Source: Microbacterium paraoxydans (lineage in GTDB: Bacteria; Actinomycetota; Actinomycetes; Actinomycetales; Microbacteriaceae). From it: DNA of 64,000 bases. The notes under the pieces were generated by a model. It was given only the letters and a program-made list of their open reading frames with translations, made no database searches and had not been told where the DNA came from. The stretch spans positions 1,178,001 to 1,242,000 of the forward strand of contig NZ_LT629770.1 in assembly GCF_900105335.1 (NCBI RefSeq). The letters run 5' to 3'. Made by a program: the position numbers and the translations under genes. The stretch's first letter is position 1. Each line of letters begins with the position of its first letter. This document shows positions 26,414 through 36,277 of the stretch, piece by piece.

Positions 26414-27694
26414 TCAGCGACCGGTGCCGGCGTGGACCGTGGCCTCCGCGTCGCCGTCGAGACCGTAGGCGGTGTGCACGGTGCGGGCGGCCTCGGTGAG
26501 GTCGGTGTCGCGGAGCACGACCGAGATGCGGATCTCCGACGTGGAGATCATCTCGATGTTGATGCCGCCGGCGGACAGCGCCTCGAACAGGGTCGCCGAG
26601 ACACCGGAATGCGTGCGCATCCCCGCGCCGACCACGGACAGCTTGCCGATCTGGTCGTCGTGGATGAGGTTCTGGAAGCCGACCTCGGTCTGCTCGCCGG
26701 CGAGCGCCTTGAGCGCGGCAGCGGCGTCGGCCTTCGGGACCGTGAAGGAGATGTCCGTGCGCCCCGTGGCCGAGACGTTCTGCACGATCATGTCGACGTT
26801 GGCGCCGGACTTCGCGACGATCTTGAAGATCTCGGCGGCCTTGCCCGGGACGTCGGGCACCCCGGCGACGGTGATCTTGGCCTGGCTGAAGTCGGTGGCG
26901 ACGCCGGCGACGATCGGTTCTTCCATGACTGCTCCCTCGGCTTCGCGAGGGTTCTTCATGCCCTCGCCCAGAACGTATGTACCCTCGGCCGACGAGAACG
27001 TCGACCGGGCGTGGATGAGGACGCCGTGCCGGCGGGCGTACTCCACGGCACGGATGTACAGGACCTTGGCGCCGTTGGCGGCGAGCTCCAGCATCTCCTC
27101 GCTGGAGACGTGGTCGAGCTTCTGCGCCTTCGGGATCACGCGCGGGTCGGCGGTGAAGATGCCGTCCACATCGCTGTAGATCTCGCAGACGTCGGCCGAC
27201 AGCGCGGCCGCCAGCGCGACGGCCGTCGTGTCCGACCCGCCCCGGCCGAGCGTGGTGATGTCGCGGGTGTCGCGATTGAACCCCTGGAAGCCGGCGACGA
27301 TGACGATCGCGCCCTCGTCGAGGGCTTCGCGGAGCCGCACGGGTGTGACGTCGACGATGCGCGCCGCCCCGTGCTGCGAGTCGGTGATCATGCCGGCCTG
27401 GCTGCCGGTGAACGACCGCGCCTCGAAGCCCATGGAGTGGATCGCCATCGCCAGCAGCGCCATCGAGATCCGCTCGCCGCTGGAGAGGAGCATGTCGAGC
27501 TCGCGCGGGGCGGGGATCGGCGCGACCTCGTTCGCGAGGTCCAGCAGCTCATCGGTCGTGTCGCCCATGGCGCTCACGGCGACGACGACGTCGTGACCGG
27601 CGCGACGGGTGTCGACGATGCGCTTGGCGACGCGCTTGATGCTCTCTGCGTCGGCGACGGACGAGCCGCCGTACTTCTGCACGATGAGGGCCAC
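26414..27694 (-). CDS. lysC: aspartate kinase
   Basis: The enzyme phosphorylates aspartate, the first step to lysine, threonine and methionine. The kinase domain begins [11 protein letters not shown], with [20 protein letters not shown] near 150-170. Two ACT domains in the last 150 residues ([36 protein letters not shown]) suit concerted feedback by lysine and threonine, as in other actinobacteria. The GTG at 27,694 is preferred over GTG 27,700: AGGGAG is six bases before it, and it gives the family start [10 protein letters not shown]. This yields 426 residues. Confidence 0.94.
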   Translation of the reverse strand: MALIVQKYGGSSVADAESIKRVAKRIVDTRRAGHDVVVAVSAMGDTTDELLDLANEVAPIPAPRELDMLLSSGERISMALLAMAIHSMGFEARSFTGSQAGMITDSQHGAARIVDVTPVRLREALDEGAIVIVAGFQGFNRDTRDITTLGRGGSDTTAVALAAALSADVCEIYSDVDGIFTADPRVIPKAQKLDHVSSEEMLELAANGAKVLYIRAVEYARRHGVLIHARSTFSSAEGTYVLGEGMKNPREAEGAVMEEPIVAGVATDFSQAKITVAGVPDVPGKAAEIFKIVAKSGANVDMIVQNVSATGRTDISFTVPKADAAAALKALAGEQTEVGFQNLIHDDQIGKLSVVGAGMRTHSGVSATLFEALSAGGINIEMISTSEIRISVVLRDTDLTEAARTVHTAYGLDGDAEATVHAGTGR

Positions 27695-27775
27695 GTTCAC
27701 TCCCTGGGATGTCGGGCGGATCCGCCCACGGTCATTCTACGATCGGCGCGCATGCCGCCCCGCGCATGTGACGGC

Positions 27776-28690
27776 TCAGGCGGGGGCGGGCGGAACGGGC
27801 GTCATCGGGCGCAGCCGCCCTCCGGTGGCGGCGAACCAGCACCCGATGATGATCAGCGGGAATCCGAGGAGGAGTCCCGGGGTGAGGGGTTCGGCGAGCA
27901 CGATGGCCCCGAGCACGATCGCCACGACCGGGTTCACGTAGGTGAACAGCGGTGCCCTGACCGGTCCGACCTCGCGGATCAGCGCGAAGAAGGCCAGGAA
28001 CGCCAATGCCGTGCAGATGACGGCGAGAGCGAGCAGCGCGCCGATCGATGGGAGCGTCGGCACTTCGTGCTGTGTGAGCAGACCGATCGGGAGATAGAAG
28101 ATGCCGATCATCAGCAGGGACAGCGTGATCGTGCCGAGCGAGGGCACGTCGTTCAGCTTGCGCGCCACGATGAACGGCGCGATCGCGTACAGCACCGCGA
28201 CGAGCAGCACCTCCCCGGCCGCGAGCAGGCTCACCTCTCCCCCGAAGAGCCCCGGCCCCGCCACGACGATGGCCACACCGATGAAGCCGACCAGAAGACC
28301 GATGCCGCGGGCGGGACGCAGCACGCCGCGGTCGCCGCCGCCCAGCGCGATGAGGGCGGCGAACAGCGGCACCGTGGCCACGAGGAGTCCGGTCATGCCG
28401 GAGGGCAGCGTCATCTCGGCATGCCCGAGGAGGAGGAACGGTCCGGCCATCTCCACAGCCCCGAAGGCCAGCACCCACGGCCAGTGCCGCAGCGCCGCAC
28501 GGAGGGCGCCGCTGCGCAGGGCGAACGGCAGCAGGAGGAGCGCGGCGATCAGTGTCCGTCCGGCGACGATCGCCGGCGGGGAGATCGAATCCACCGCCAC
28601 GCTGATGAAGAGGTAGGGCACGCCCCAGAGCAGGGCCATGACCCCGAAGAGCAGCCAGCCCCGGCGGGAGAAGCCGGACTGCGGGGTCAC
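27776..28690 (-). CDS. EamA/DMT-family transporter
   Basis: The 304-residue product has about ten membrane helices in two EamA repeats (residues 15-145 and 160-290). Members export amino acids, metabolites or drugs; substrate unknown. The GTG start overlaps the recR stop by 4 nt (GTGA), so it is the last gene of dnaX-recR-EamA. Confidence 0.87.
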   Translation of the reverse strand: MTPQSGFSRRGWLLFGVMALLWGVPYLFISVAVDSISPPAIVAGRTLIAALLLLPFALRSGALRAALRHWPWVLAFGAVEMAGPFLLLGHAEMTLPSGMTGLLVATVPLFAALIALGGGDRGVLRPARGIGLLVGFIGVAIVVAGPGLFGGEVSLLAAGEVLLVAVLYAIAPFIVARKLNDVPSLGTITLSLLMIGIFYLPIGLLTQHEVPTLPSIGALLALAVICTALAFLAFFALIREVGPVRAPLFTYVNPVVAIVLGAIVLAEPLTPGLLLGFPLIIIGCWFAATGGRLRPMTPVPPAPA

Positions 28691-29280
28691 AGCACGCGCC
28701 GGCCCTCGAAGGCCCGGCCGAGCGTCACCTCGTCCGCGTACTCGAGGTCGCCGCCGACCGGGAGGCCCGAGGCGAGCCGCGAGACCGTGATCTGCATCGT
28801 CGTCAGGAGCCGGCTCAGGTAGCTCGCCGTCGCCTCCCCCTCCAGATTGGGGTTCGTGGCGATGATGACCTCCTGCACGGTGCCGTCGGCGAGCCGCGTC
28901 ATGAGCTGGGCGATCCGGAGGTCGTCCGGCCCGATGCCCGCGATGGGGCTGATCGCGCCGCCGAGCACGTGGTACAGGCCGCGGAACTCCCGCGTGCGCT
29001 CGATCGCCGCGACGTCCTTCGCGTCCTCGACCACGCAGATCAGCGCCTGGTTGCGGCGGGGGTCGCGACAGATCGCGCAGCGTTCCTGCTCCGCGACGTT
29101 GCCGCAGATCTCGCAGAAGCGGACCCGGATGCGGATCTCGGTCAGCAGCTCGGCGAGACGGGCGACGTCGAACGTCGGCGTCTGCAAGATGTGGAACGCG
29201 ATGCGCTGCGCCGATTTCGGGCCGATCCCGGGAAGGCGGCCGAACTCGTCGATCAGCTCTTGGACGATGCCGTCGTACAT
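28687..29280 (-). CDS. recR: recombination protein RecR
   Basis: RecR works with RecO and RecF to load RecA at gaps. The 197-residue protein has a helix-hairpin-helix ([15 protein letters not shown]), a four-Cys zinc finger (CEICGN..CAIC) and a Toprim domain ([14 protein letters not shown]). Its ATG forms TGATG with the dnaX stop, the usual dnaX-recR arrangement. Confidence 0.96.
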   Translation of the reverse strand: MYDGIVQELIDEFGRLPGIGPKSAQRIAFHILQTPTFDVARLAELLTEIRIRVRFCEICGNVAEQERCAICRDPRRNQALICVVEDAKDVAAIERTREFRGLYHVLGGAISPIAGIGPDDLRIAQLMTRLADGTVQEVIIATNPNLEGEATASYLSRLLTTMQITVSRLASGLPVGGDLEYADEVTLGRAFEGRRVL

Positions 29281-31568
29281 CAGGAGAACCTCGTGGGGGG
29301 CTCGTAGGGCTCTTCGCGAAGGAACGTCGCGCCGAGCACCTGGCGGATCACGGCCTCTCCGTAGCGCTGCACGCCGCCGGCGGCGGGGGTGCGCTCGACG
29401 ACGACCGGTGGAGCGGCCGCGGGGGTCGTACGGGCGGCCGCCTGCGGGGCCGCCGCCGGAGTCGCACGTGGGGAGGGAGGGCGGTCGTACGGAGCCGGGG
29501 GCTCGTAGGCCGGATCGTACGGCGGCTCCTCGTCGAACGCGGGAGCGTCGTCGTCGCCGGGCAGCGGCGGCTCATCGCGATCGATCCTGCCGTCGGTCGG
29601 CGGGGTCGGGGCGGCGGAGGCGGCCTCGACCTCCTCCGGCTCCTCGTCGACGGCGAGGGGCGCGGCGGGCGCGGCGGCTGCTGTCGTCGGGATGGGTGCG
29701 ACCGCCCACTCCGTCACGGGGGCGGCGGCGGCGCGGGTCTGCGGGCGGGAGGGACGCACTGACGCAGGCTCCGATGCGGGAGCGGTGTCGGCCGGGGCGC
29801 TGGACGCCGAGGAGGCGGGCTGCCGCGGCGCACCGCCGGACGGCATCGGGGCCGGCAGGTACTTGACCCGCACCCCGACCTCCTGCTCGATGGCCGTGCG
29901 GAGGTGGTCGGACGGTCCGGAGCCCGGCGTGGTCCCCTTGAACTTCGCGACGTCGTGCTGACTCGTGAATCCGAGGGTCAGCACCTCGGACTCGCCGTCG
30001 TAGGCCAGCGGCTGCACGGCGGTGGCGAGCAGCCAGGACGTGCGGCTGATGCCTTCGAGGCGCTTCAGCACGGCGGGCCAGGCGTCGCTGACACGGTCGA
30101 ACGTGACGGGGGCGGACGGCGCGGCGGACGACTTTGGGGCCGGAGCGGGCGCAGGTTCCGGGGAGGGCTCGGGCTCTGCGGCCGGCGCAGGAGCGGAGGC
30201 CGCCGGCGCAGGAGCGGAGGCCGCCGGCGCAGGAGCGGACGGGGCCGGCGCGGACGCGGACGGGGCCGGTGCGGACGAGGTCGCTGCCGATGCCGTGGGC
30301 GTCGCCGTCTCGGGCGCCGACGCGGTCTCGGGCTCGGGCGGGACAGCCGCCGAGGGCGGGGCGGACACCGGCGGGATCACCGGCGGATGCGTCGTCGCCG
30401 GCGGGTGCAGCGCGCCCGACGCCGAGGAGCCGGACAGGGCCGAGCCACCGGGAGCGGCAGCGAGCACACGGGCGACCATGAGCTCGAGGTGAAGTCGCGG
30501 TGACGTGGCGCCGGACATGTCGTCGAGCGCCGCGCTGACCACGTCGGCCGTGCGGGAGAGCCGCGCGGCGCCGAAGGACTCGGCCTGGCGGCGCATCCGG
30601 TCGAGCTCGTCCTCGGCGATGCCGCGGAGCACGGCGGAGGCGCCGGAGCCGACGGCAGCGATGACGATGAGGTCGCGCAGGCGCTCCAGGAGGTCGTCGA
30701 CGAAGCGCCGCGGGTCCTGTCCGGTCTGCACCACGCGGTCGATGGCCGGGAAGGCGGTCGCGGCGTCGCCCGCGGCCAGCGCATCGACGATCTCGTCGAG
30801 GAGCGCCCCGTGGGTGTACCCGAGCAGCGCCACCGCCCGCGCGTAGCCGACCGTGACAGTCTCGGAGCCGGCCGGGGCATCCGATCCCGCGATCAGCTGA
30901 TCCAGCAGCGACAGCGTGTCGCGGGGAGAGCCTCCCCCGGCGCGGACGACGAGCGGCAGCACACCCTGTTCGACGATGACGCCCTCTTCCGCACACAGCT
31001 TCTCGACGTACTCGAGCATCGCGGCGGGCGGCACCAGCCGGAACGGGTAGTGATGCGTGCGCGAGCGGATCGTGCCCAGCACCTTCTCGGGCTCCGTCGT
31101 GGCGAAGATGAACTTGACGTGCGGCGGGGGCTCCTCCACCAGCTTCAGCAGCGCGTTGAAGCCCTGCGGGGTGACCATGTGTGCCTCGTCGAGGATGAAG
31201 ATCTTGAAGCGGTCACGGCTCGGGGCGAAGGTCGCCCGCTCGCGGAGGTCGCGGGCGTCGTCGACGCCGTTGTGGCTCGCCGCGTCGATCTCGACGACGT
31301 CGAGCGATCCGCCACCGGCCCTGGACAGCTCGACGCAGCTCGGGCACGTCCCGCAGGGGGTGTCGGTCGGCCCTTCCGCGCAGTTGAGGCAACGGGCGAG
31401 GATCCGCGCCGAGGTGGTCTTGCCGCAGCCGCGAGGACCGGAGAACAGATAGGCGTGACCCACACGGTCGCCGCGCAGCGCGGTCATGAGCGGATCGGTC
31501 ACCTGAGACTGCCCGATCATCTCGCCGAACGTCTCGGGTCGGTAGCGGCGGTAGAGGGCTGTGGTCAC
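29280..31568 (-). CDS. dnaX: DNA polymerase III subunits gamma and tau
   Basis: The 762-residue clamp-loader ATPase has Walker [21 protein letters not shown] (about 44-63), a zinc module (CGTCPSC), DEAHMVT and an SRC-like arginine-finger region. Residues about 385-490 are a Pro/Ala-rich linker with direct repeats of PAPAASA, visible in the DNA near 30,185-30,240. The C-terminal part matches tau. I see no evident slippery frameshift site. The GTG at 31,568 gives [14 protein letters not shown], the standard start. Confidence 0.95.
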   Translation of the reverse strand: MTTALYRRYRPETFGEMIGQSQVTDPLMTALRGDRVGHAYLFSGPRGCGKTTSARILARCLNCAEGPTDTPCGTCPSCVELSRAGGGSLDVVEIDAASHNGVDDARDLRERATFAPSRDRFKIFILDEAHMVTPQGFNALLKLVEEPPPHVKFIFATTEPEKVLGTIRSRTHHYPFRLVPPAAMLEYVEKLCAEEGVIVEQGVLPLVVRAGGGSPRDTLSLLDQLIAGSDAPAGSETVTVGYARAVALLGYTHGALLDEIVDALAAGDAATAFPAIDRVVQTGQDPRRFVDDLLERLRDLIVIAAVGSGASAVLRGIAEDELDRMRRQAESFGAARLSRTADVVSAALDDMSGATSPRLHLELMVARVLAAAPGGSALSGSSASGALHPPATTHPPVIPPVSAPPSAAVPPEPETASAPETATPTASAATSSAPAPSASAPAPSAPAPAASAPAPAASAPAPAAEPEPSPEPAPAPAPKSSAAPSAPVTFDRVSDAWPAVLKRLEGISRTSWLLATAVQPLAYDGESEVLTLGFTSQHDVAKFKGTTPGSGPSDHLRTAIEQEVGVRVKYLPAPMPSGGAPRQPASSASSAPADTAPASEPASVRPSRPQTRAAAAPVTEWAVAPIPTTAAAAPAAPLAVDEEPEEVEAASAAPTPPTDGRIDRDEPPLPGDDDAPAFDEEPPYDPAYEPPAPYDRPPSPRATPAAAPQAAARTTPAAAPPVVVERTPAAGGVQRYGEAVIRQVLGATFLREEPYEPPTRFS

Positions 31569-31613
31569 CCCTCCAGCCTACGGCGTGCCACCGACGTTGC
31601 TCCCCTCTCACTC

Positions 31614-31690
31614 GACCCGGCCCCTTTCACGCGAGCCACCCCCTTGCGGACGTCCGCAAAGGGGTGGGGCACACGCAAAGGGGTGGGTCG
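31614..31690. repeat. nested inverted repeat with CCACCCCTT arms
   Basis: Inner arms GCCACCCCCTTGCGGACG (31,635-31,652) and GTCCGCAAAGGGGTGGGGC (about 31,652-31,670) abut at a short centre. Outer arms GACCCGGCCCCTTTCACGCG (31,614 on) and CACACGCAAAGGGGTGGGTC (to about 31,689) flank them. It is closely related to the element at 22,828-22,910. It lies after the GH65 gene and before the dnaX start. Confidence 0.75.
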
Positions 31691-31694
31691 GCGG

Positions 31695-34202
31695 TCAGTC
31701 GATCGTCTCGATGACGGGGATCGCGCTCGTGATCACCGGAACCGAGGCGGAGAGCCGCGTGCCGTCGTCGCGGCGGGCGTCGGCGAACTCCTGCAGGGTC
31801 GGGCGTCCGGGGATCACTGGTCCCTGGTTCGCGAGCGGGACGATGACCTCGTCCTCCAGGGTCGCGATGTACGCGTTGTCGCGCACGCTGAACGGCACCG
31901 GAGGGCCGCTGCGCACCTCGACGCGCAGCTCGTGCCGCGTGACGGTCACCTGCATCGCCGTCCCCTGCCACTGCAGCGGGAACGACAGCGACGGCCAGGA
32001 CTCGGGCAGCCGCGGGTCGAAGCTGAGGTCGCCTCCGTAGTCGCGCATGCCGCCGAAGCCGCAGACGAGGGCCGTCCACACGCCACCGGCCGAGGCCACG
32101 TGCACGCCGTCCGCCGCGTTGTGGTGCAGGTCGTGCAGATCGACGAACAGCGACTGCTCGAAGTACTTCTGCGCGAGGTCCTGATAGCCCACCTCGGCCG
32201 CGAGGATCGACTGCACGACCGCCGACAGGGTCGAGTCACCCGTCGTCAGCGGGTCGTAGTAGTCGAAGTCGGCCTTCTTCTCCTCGGGCGAGAAGTGATT
32301 GCCCTGCAGGAACAGCGCCAGCACGACATCGGCCTGCTTGAGCACCTGGAAGCGGTAGATCACGAGCGGGTGGAAGTGCAGCAGCAGCGGGCGCTGGTCG
32401 GCAGGGGTGTTCGCGAGGTCCCAGACCTCCCGCTCCAGGAACAGCGAGTCCTGCGGGTGGATGCCGAGGCTCTCGCTGTACGGGATGTACATCGCCTCCG
32501 CAGCCCGCTCCCAGGACTCCGCCTCACCGGAGCCGAGGCCCGTGCGCTCGACGAGGGCCGCGTAGTCCTCGGGGTAGCTGTCGCGGATCTCCCGCACGAC
32601 CTTGGCCGCGTACCGGAGGTTGTATCGCGCCATGACGTTCGTGTACAGGTTGTCGTTCACGACGGTCGTGTACTCGTCCGGGCCGGTGACGCCGTGGATG
32701 TGGAACGTCTGGAGGCCGTCGCCGGCGCCGGACTGCTCGACGAGCCGCGACCCCCGCCAGAAACCGAGGGTGGCCCAGAGCCGCGCGGTCTCGATCGCGA
32801 CGTCTGCACCCTCGCGGCGCAGGAAGGCCTCGTCCCCGGTCGCCCGCACGTACTTGCCCAGCGCGAAGCTGATGTCCGCGTTGATGTGGTACTGCGCGGT
32901 GCCGGCGGCGTAGTACGCCGACGCCTCCTCGCCGTTGATCGTGCGCCACGGGAACAGCGCTCCGGCCTCGTTGAGCTGGGCGGCCCGGCGGCGCGCCGCG
33001 GGGAGCATCTTCACCCTGGCTCGCAGCGCGTTGTAGGCCCACCGCGGCGTCGTGTAGGTGAGGAACGGGAGCACGTAGATCTCGGTGTCCCAGAAGTAGT
33101 GGCCGCTGTAGCCGGAGCCGGTCAGCCCCTTCGCGGGGACACCGGCGCCGTCCGCCCTGGCCGAGGCCTGCGCGAGCTGGAACAGGCACCACCGCGTGGC
33201 CTGCTGCAGGTCGTCGCGCCCGCCGATCTGCACGTCGCTGCGCTCCCAGAACGCGTCGAGCCACTCGCGCTGACGACGGAACACCGTCTCCACGCCCTCG
33301 TCCGCTGCCCGGTCGAGCGAGCGACGGCAGCGGTCGACGAGCTCCCGCGGGGGCACCCCGCGGGACGAGTGGTAGCTGACGAGCTTGGTGATCGTGATGG
33401 GGACGCCGGCCTTCGCCTGGACGCGGAAGACGTTCTTGGCGATGTCCGGCTCGATGAGCGTGCGGACGTTGTAGTCGTTCTCCGTCTCGATGATGTGATC
33501 GGCGACGACGGCGACGGTCATCCCGGACGCGGCGACCCGATACGACAGCGCGGAGCGCAGCCCGTCCTGCCAGTGCTCCGCCGGCTCCAGCACGCGGTCC
33601 GCGATGCGCTCGGCCTTGCGCGGGTCGAAGGCGGCGCCCTTGGTCGTCATCGGGGAGCCGGCGTAGACGCCCGCCCCGTCCTGACGGTTGAGCAGCTGGC
33701 AGCTGATCGTGACGGGGGCGTTGGCGTTCTCGACGACGACCTCGAGCCGCAGCACGGCGAGGTGGCGCTCCTCGAAGCTCACGAGACGCTGATCCCGCAT
33801 GCGCACCCGCTTGCCGGACGGGGTCTCCCAGACCACGCGCCGTTCCAGCACGCCCGTGCGCATGTCGAGCGTGCGGGCGTACTCGCGCACGTCCGCGTCG
33901 TCGAGGGAGATCGGCTCGTCGTCGACGTAGAGGCGCATCACCTTGGCGTCGGGGGCGTTGACGATCGTCTGGCCGACCTCGGCGAAGCCGTAGGCCTGCT
34001 CGGCGTGCCGGATCGGCCACGTCTCGTGCAGGCCGTTGATGAAGGTGCCGTGCTCCTGCGCGCCGCGCCCCTCGATGTGGTTGCCCCGGAGCCCGAGGTA
34101 GCCGTTGCCGACCGAGAACAGCGTCTCGCCGACACCCTCCTCCGAGTAGCGCGTCTCGATGAGACGCCACGGGTCGACGGGGAAGCGGTCGCGGTCGATC
34201 AT
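31695..34202 (-). CDS. GH65 glycoside phosphorylase
   Basis: The 835-residue product is a glycoside hydrolase family 65 enzyme. Most members split an alpha-glucosyl disaccharide (maltose, trehalose, kojibiose, nigerose) with phosphate, giving beta-glucose 1-phosphate. The N-terminal domain begins ETRYSEEGVGETLFSVGNGY, and GVTGPDEYTTVVND (about 504-517) carries the general-acid Glu. The gene overlaps a beta-phosphoglucomutase-type HAD gene by 4 nt, which supports a phosphorylase. The exact disaccharide cannot be told from sequence. Confidence 0.9.
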   Translation of the reverse strand: MIDRDRFPVDPWRLIETRYSEEGVGETLFSVGNGYLGLRGNHIEGRGAQEHGTFINGLHETWPIRHAEQAYGFAEVGQTIVNAPDAKVMRLYVDDEPISLDDADVREYARTLDMRTGVLERRVVWETPSGKRVRMRDQRLVSFEERHLAVLRLEVVVENANAPVTISCQLLNRQDGAGVYAGSPMTTKGAAFDPRKAERIADRVLEPAEHWQDGLRSALSYRVAASGMTVAVVADHIIETENDYNVRTLIEPDIAKNVFRVQAKAGVPITITKLVSYHSSRGVPPRELVDRCRRSLDRAADEGVETVFRRQREWLDAFWERSDVQIGGRDDLQQATRWCLFQLAQASARADGAGVPAKGLTGSGYSGHYFWDTEIYVLPFLTYTTPRWAYNALRARVKMLPAARRRAAQLNEAGALFPWRTINGEEASAYYAAGTAQYHINADISFALGKYVRATGDEAFLRREGADVAIETARLWATLGFWRGSRLVEQSGAGDGLQTFHIHGVTGPDEYTTVVNDNLYTNVMARYNLRYAAKVVREIRDSYPEDYAALVERTGLGSGEAESWERAAEAMYIPYSESLGIHPQDSLFLEREVWDLANTPADQRPLLLHFHPLVIYRFQVLKQADVVLALFLQGNHFSPEEKKADFDYYDPLTTGDSTLSAVVQSILAAEVGYQDLAQKYFEQSLFVDLHDLHHNAADGVHVASAGGVWTALVCGFGGMRDYGGDLSFDPRLPESWPSLSFPLQWQGTAMQVTVTRHELRVEVRSGPPVPFSVRDNAYIATLEDEVIVPLANQGPVIPGRPTLQEFADARRDDGTRLSASVPVITSAIPVIETID

Positions 34203-34957
34203 GCGGTCTCCGGGGTGTCGGTGCGGGCGGCGGGAAGCAGGACGCCGAGGTCGTCGACGACGTGGGTCGCGCCGGCGGCGCGGAGTGCGTCGGCGCCGGC
34301 GCCGCGGTCGACGCCGATGACGACGGCGTAGCCGGCGGCGGCGGCCGATTCGGCACCGGAGGTGGCGTCCTCGACGGCGATGCTGCGGGCCGGGTCGACG
34401 CCGAGGGCCGTGGCGCCGGCGGCGAACATGTCGGCCGCGGGCTTGGAGGCGAGGTGCTCGCGCTCGGCGACGACGCCGTCGATCACGACGCGGAAGAAGG
34501 ACCGGATGCCGGCGGCCGCCAGCACCTCTTCGGCGTTCTTGGAGCTGGAGACGACGCCGAGCGGGATCCCCGCGGCGTGCAGCGCCTCGACGACGGCGAG
34601 GGAGCCGGGGAACGGAGCGATGCCCTGGCTGCGGAGGGACGTCGCGAACGCGGCGTTCTTGCGGTTGCCGATCCCGCAGATGGTCTCGGCGGACGGGTCG
34701 TCGTCCACGGATCCCCAGGGCACCTCGACGTTGCGGCTGCGCAGCAGGCTCGCGACGCCGTCGTAGCGCTTCTTGCCGTCGACGTAGGCGAAGTAGTCCT
34801 CGTCGGTGTACGGCGGCGTGATGTCCCAGCGGGCGAAGACGTCATCGAAGACCGCCTTCCAGGCGCGCATGTGCACCTCGGCGGTCGGCGTGAGGACGCC
34901 GTCGAGGTCGAACAGCACACCGTCGGCGTGGAACAGGTCGGGCAGCGCGTCTGGCAC
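34199..34957 (-). CDS. HAD hydrolase, probable beta-phosphoglucomutase
   Basis: The 252-residue product has the HAD nucleophile motif FDLDGVLTPTAEVH (about 14-27), LGVVSSSKNAEEVL (motif II), a Lys in SKPAADMF and AVEDATSG (motif IV). The DGVLT..H pattern and cap fit beta-phosphoglucomutases, which turn beta-glucose 1-phosphate to glucose 6-phosphate, the step after GH65. The GTG at 34,957 has GGAGG five bases upstream; a longer frame to 35,014 lacks a site. Confidence 0.85.
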   Translation of the reverse strand: MPDALPDLFHADGVLFDLDGVLTPTAEVHMRAWKAVFDDVFARWDITPPYTDEDYFAYVDGKKRYDGVASLLRSRNVEVPWGSVDDDPSAETICGIGNRKNAAFATSLRSQGIAPFPGSLAVVEALHAAGIPLGVVSSSKNAEEVLAAAGIRSFFRVVIDGVVAEREHLASKPAADMFAAGATALGVDPARSIAVEDATSGAESAAAAGYAVVIGVDRGAGADALRAAGATHVVDDLGVLLPAARTDTPETA

Positions 34958-35056
34958 AGAGCCTCCAGGAGAAGGACGAGGGTCGGGTCGGCACCTCTCC
35001 GTGCCACTGTGCAAGCGTAATGGCGGTGGCGCGCGCGGGGTAACCCCGGACCGCGA

Positions 35057-36277
35057 TCAGAGCAGTTCGGCCGTCTGCCTGGCGATCTGGAGCTCCTCGT
35101 CGGTGGGGACGACGAGGACCGTCACGGCCGAGGCGTCCGTCGAGATGACGCGGACGCCGCGCTCCTTCGCCTCGTTGCGGGCGGGATCGATCTCGATCCC
35201 CGCGAAGCCGAGCGTCGCCATCGCCGCCGCCCGCACGGGCGCCGCATTCTCACCGACGCCGGCGGTGAAGGACACGACGTCGACCCCGCCGAGCTGGGCG
35301 ATGTAGGCGCCGGCATAGGCCCGCAGGCGGTGGACGTACACGTCGAAGGCGAGCGTGGCGGCCTCCTCCCCCGCGGCGACGCCGGCGAGGATGTCGCGCA
35401 TGTCGCTGCGTCCGGCGAGTCCCGCCAGCCCGCTGCGGGTGTTCAGCAGCGCGTCGAGGTCGTCGATGGTGTAGCCGGCGCGACGGGACAGATGCACGAG
35501 AGCGGCCGGGTCGATGTCACCCGACCGCGTGCCCATGACGAGGCCCTCGAGCGGCGTGAGGCCCATCGAGGTCTCGACCGAGCGACCCCCGTCGATCGCG
35601 GTGACCGAGGCGCCGTTGCCGAGGTGGAACACGAGCTGCCGGAGGGTCCGGAGGTCGCGCCCGAGGAACCGTGCGGCGGTCTCGCTGACGTACTGGTGGC
35701 TCGTGCCGTGGAATCCGTACCGGCGGACCCGGTGCTCGGCGGCGAGCGCCGCATCGATCGCGTAGGTGTAGGCCGCCGGCGGCAGCGTCTGGTGGAACGC
35801 GGTGTCGAACACCGCCACGTGCGGGACGCTGTCGAACACGGCGCGGGCCGCCCGGATGCCGGCGAGGTTCGCCGGATTGTGCAGCGGCGCGAGCACGGCG
35901 AGCTCGTCGATCTGCCGCTCGACGTCGGCGTCGATCAGGGTCGGCGCGTAGAAGCGCGCACCGCCGTGCACGACCCGATGTCCGACCGCGACCGGCGGAT
36001 GCGCGTCGAGGGAGGGGCCGTGCGCGGCGAACTGCGCGCGCATGACCTCGAAGGCCGCGGCGTGGTCGGGGATGGCCTGTTCGTCGCGGTACGTGGCGTC
36101 GAGCATCGTCGCCGACGGTCCGTCACCCGGCTCCGGGCGCACGGTGTGGGCGACGGGGCTGGAGTCCTGGCCGATGCGCTCGATGAGCCCACTGGCGAGC
36201 TCGTCCTCGTGCGCCGTGTCGATGAGGCTGTACTTCAGCGAGGACGACCCGCTGTTGATGACGAGGATCGCGCTCAC
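35057..36277 (-). CDS. ackA: acetate kinase
   Basis: The 406-residue enzyme interconverts acetyl phosphate and acetate with ADP/ATP. LVINSGSSSLKYSLID (residues 5-20), RRYGFHGTSHQYV and HLGNGASVTAI are the family blocks, and VVSFTAGVGENA lies near the end. The GTG start overlaps the pta stop (GTGA), giving the usual pta-ackA operon. Confidence 0.95.
   Translation of the reverse strand: MSAILVINSGSSSLKYSLIDTAHEDELASGLIERIGQDSSPVAHTVRPEPGDGPSATMLDATYRDEQAIPDHAAAFEVMRAQFAAHGPSLDAHPPVAVGHRVVHGGARFYAPTLIDADVERQIDELAVLAPLHNPANLAGIRAARAVFDSVPHVAVFDTAFHQTLPPAAYTYAIDAALAAEHRVRRYGFHGTSHQYVSETAARFLGRDLRTLRQLVFHLGNGASVTAIDGGRSVETSMGLTPLEGLVMGTRSGDIDPAALVHLSRRAGYTIDDLDALLNTRSGLAGLAGRSDMRDILAGVAAGEEAATLAFDVYVHRLRAYAGAYIAQLGGVDVVSFTAGVGENAAPVRAAAMATLGFAGIEIDPARNEAKERGVRVISTDASAVTVLVVPTDEELQIARQTAELL

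Noticed and set aside
30810..34331. 1173-codon rightward frame opposite dnaX and GH65
   Set aside because: It is the antisense of two clear genes; long stop-free antisense frames are common at this GC content.
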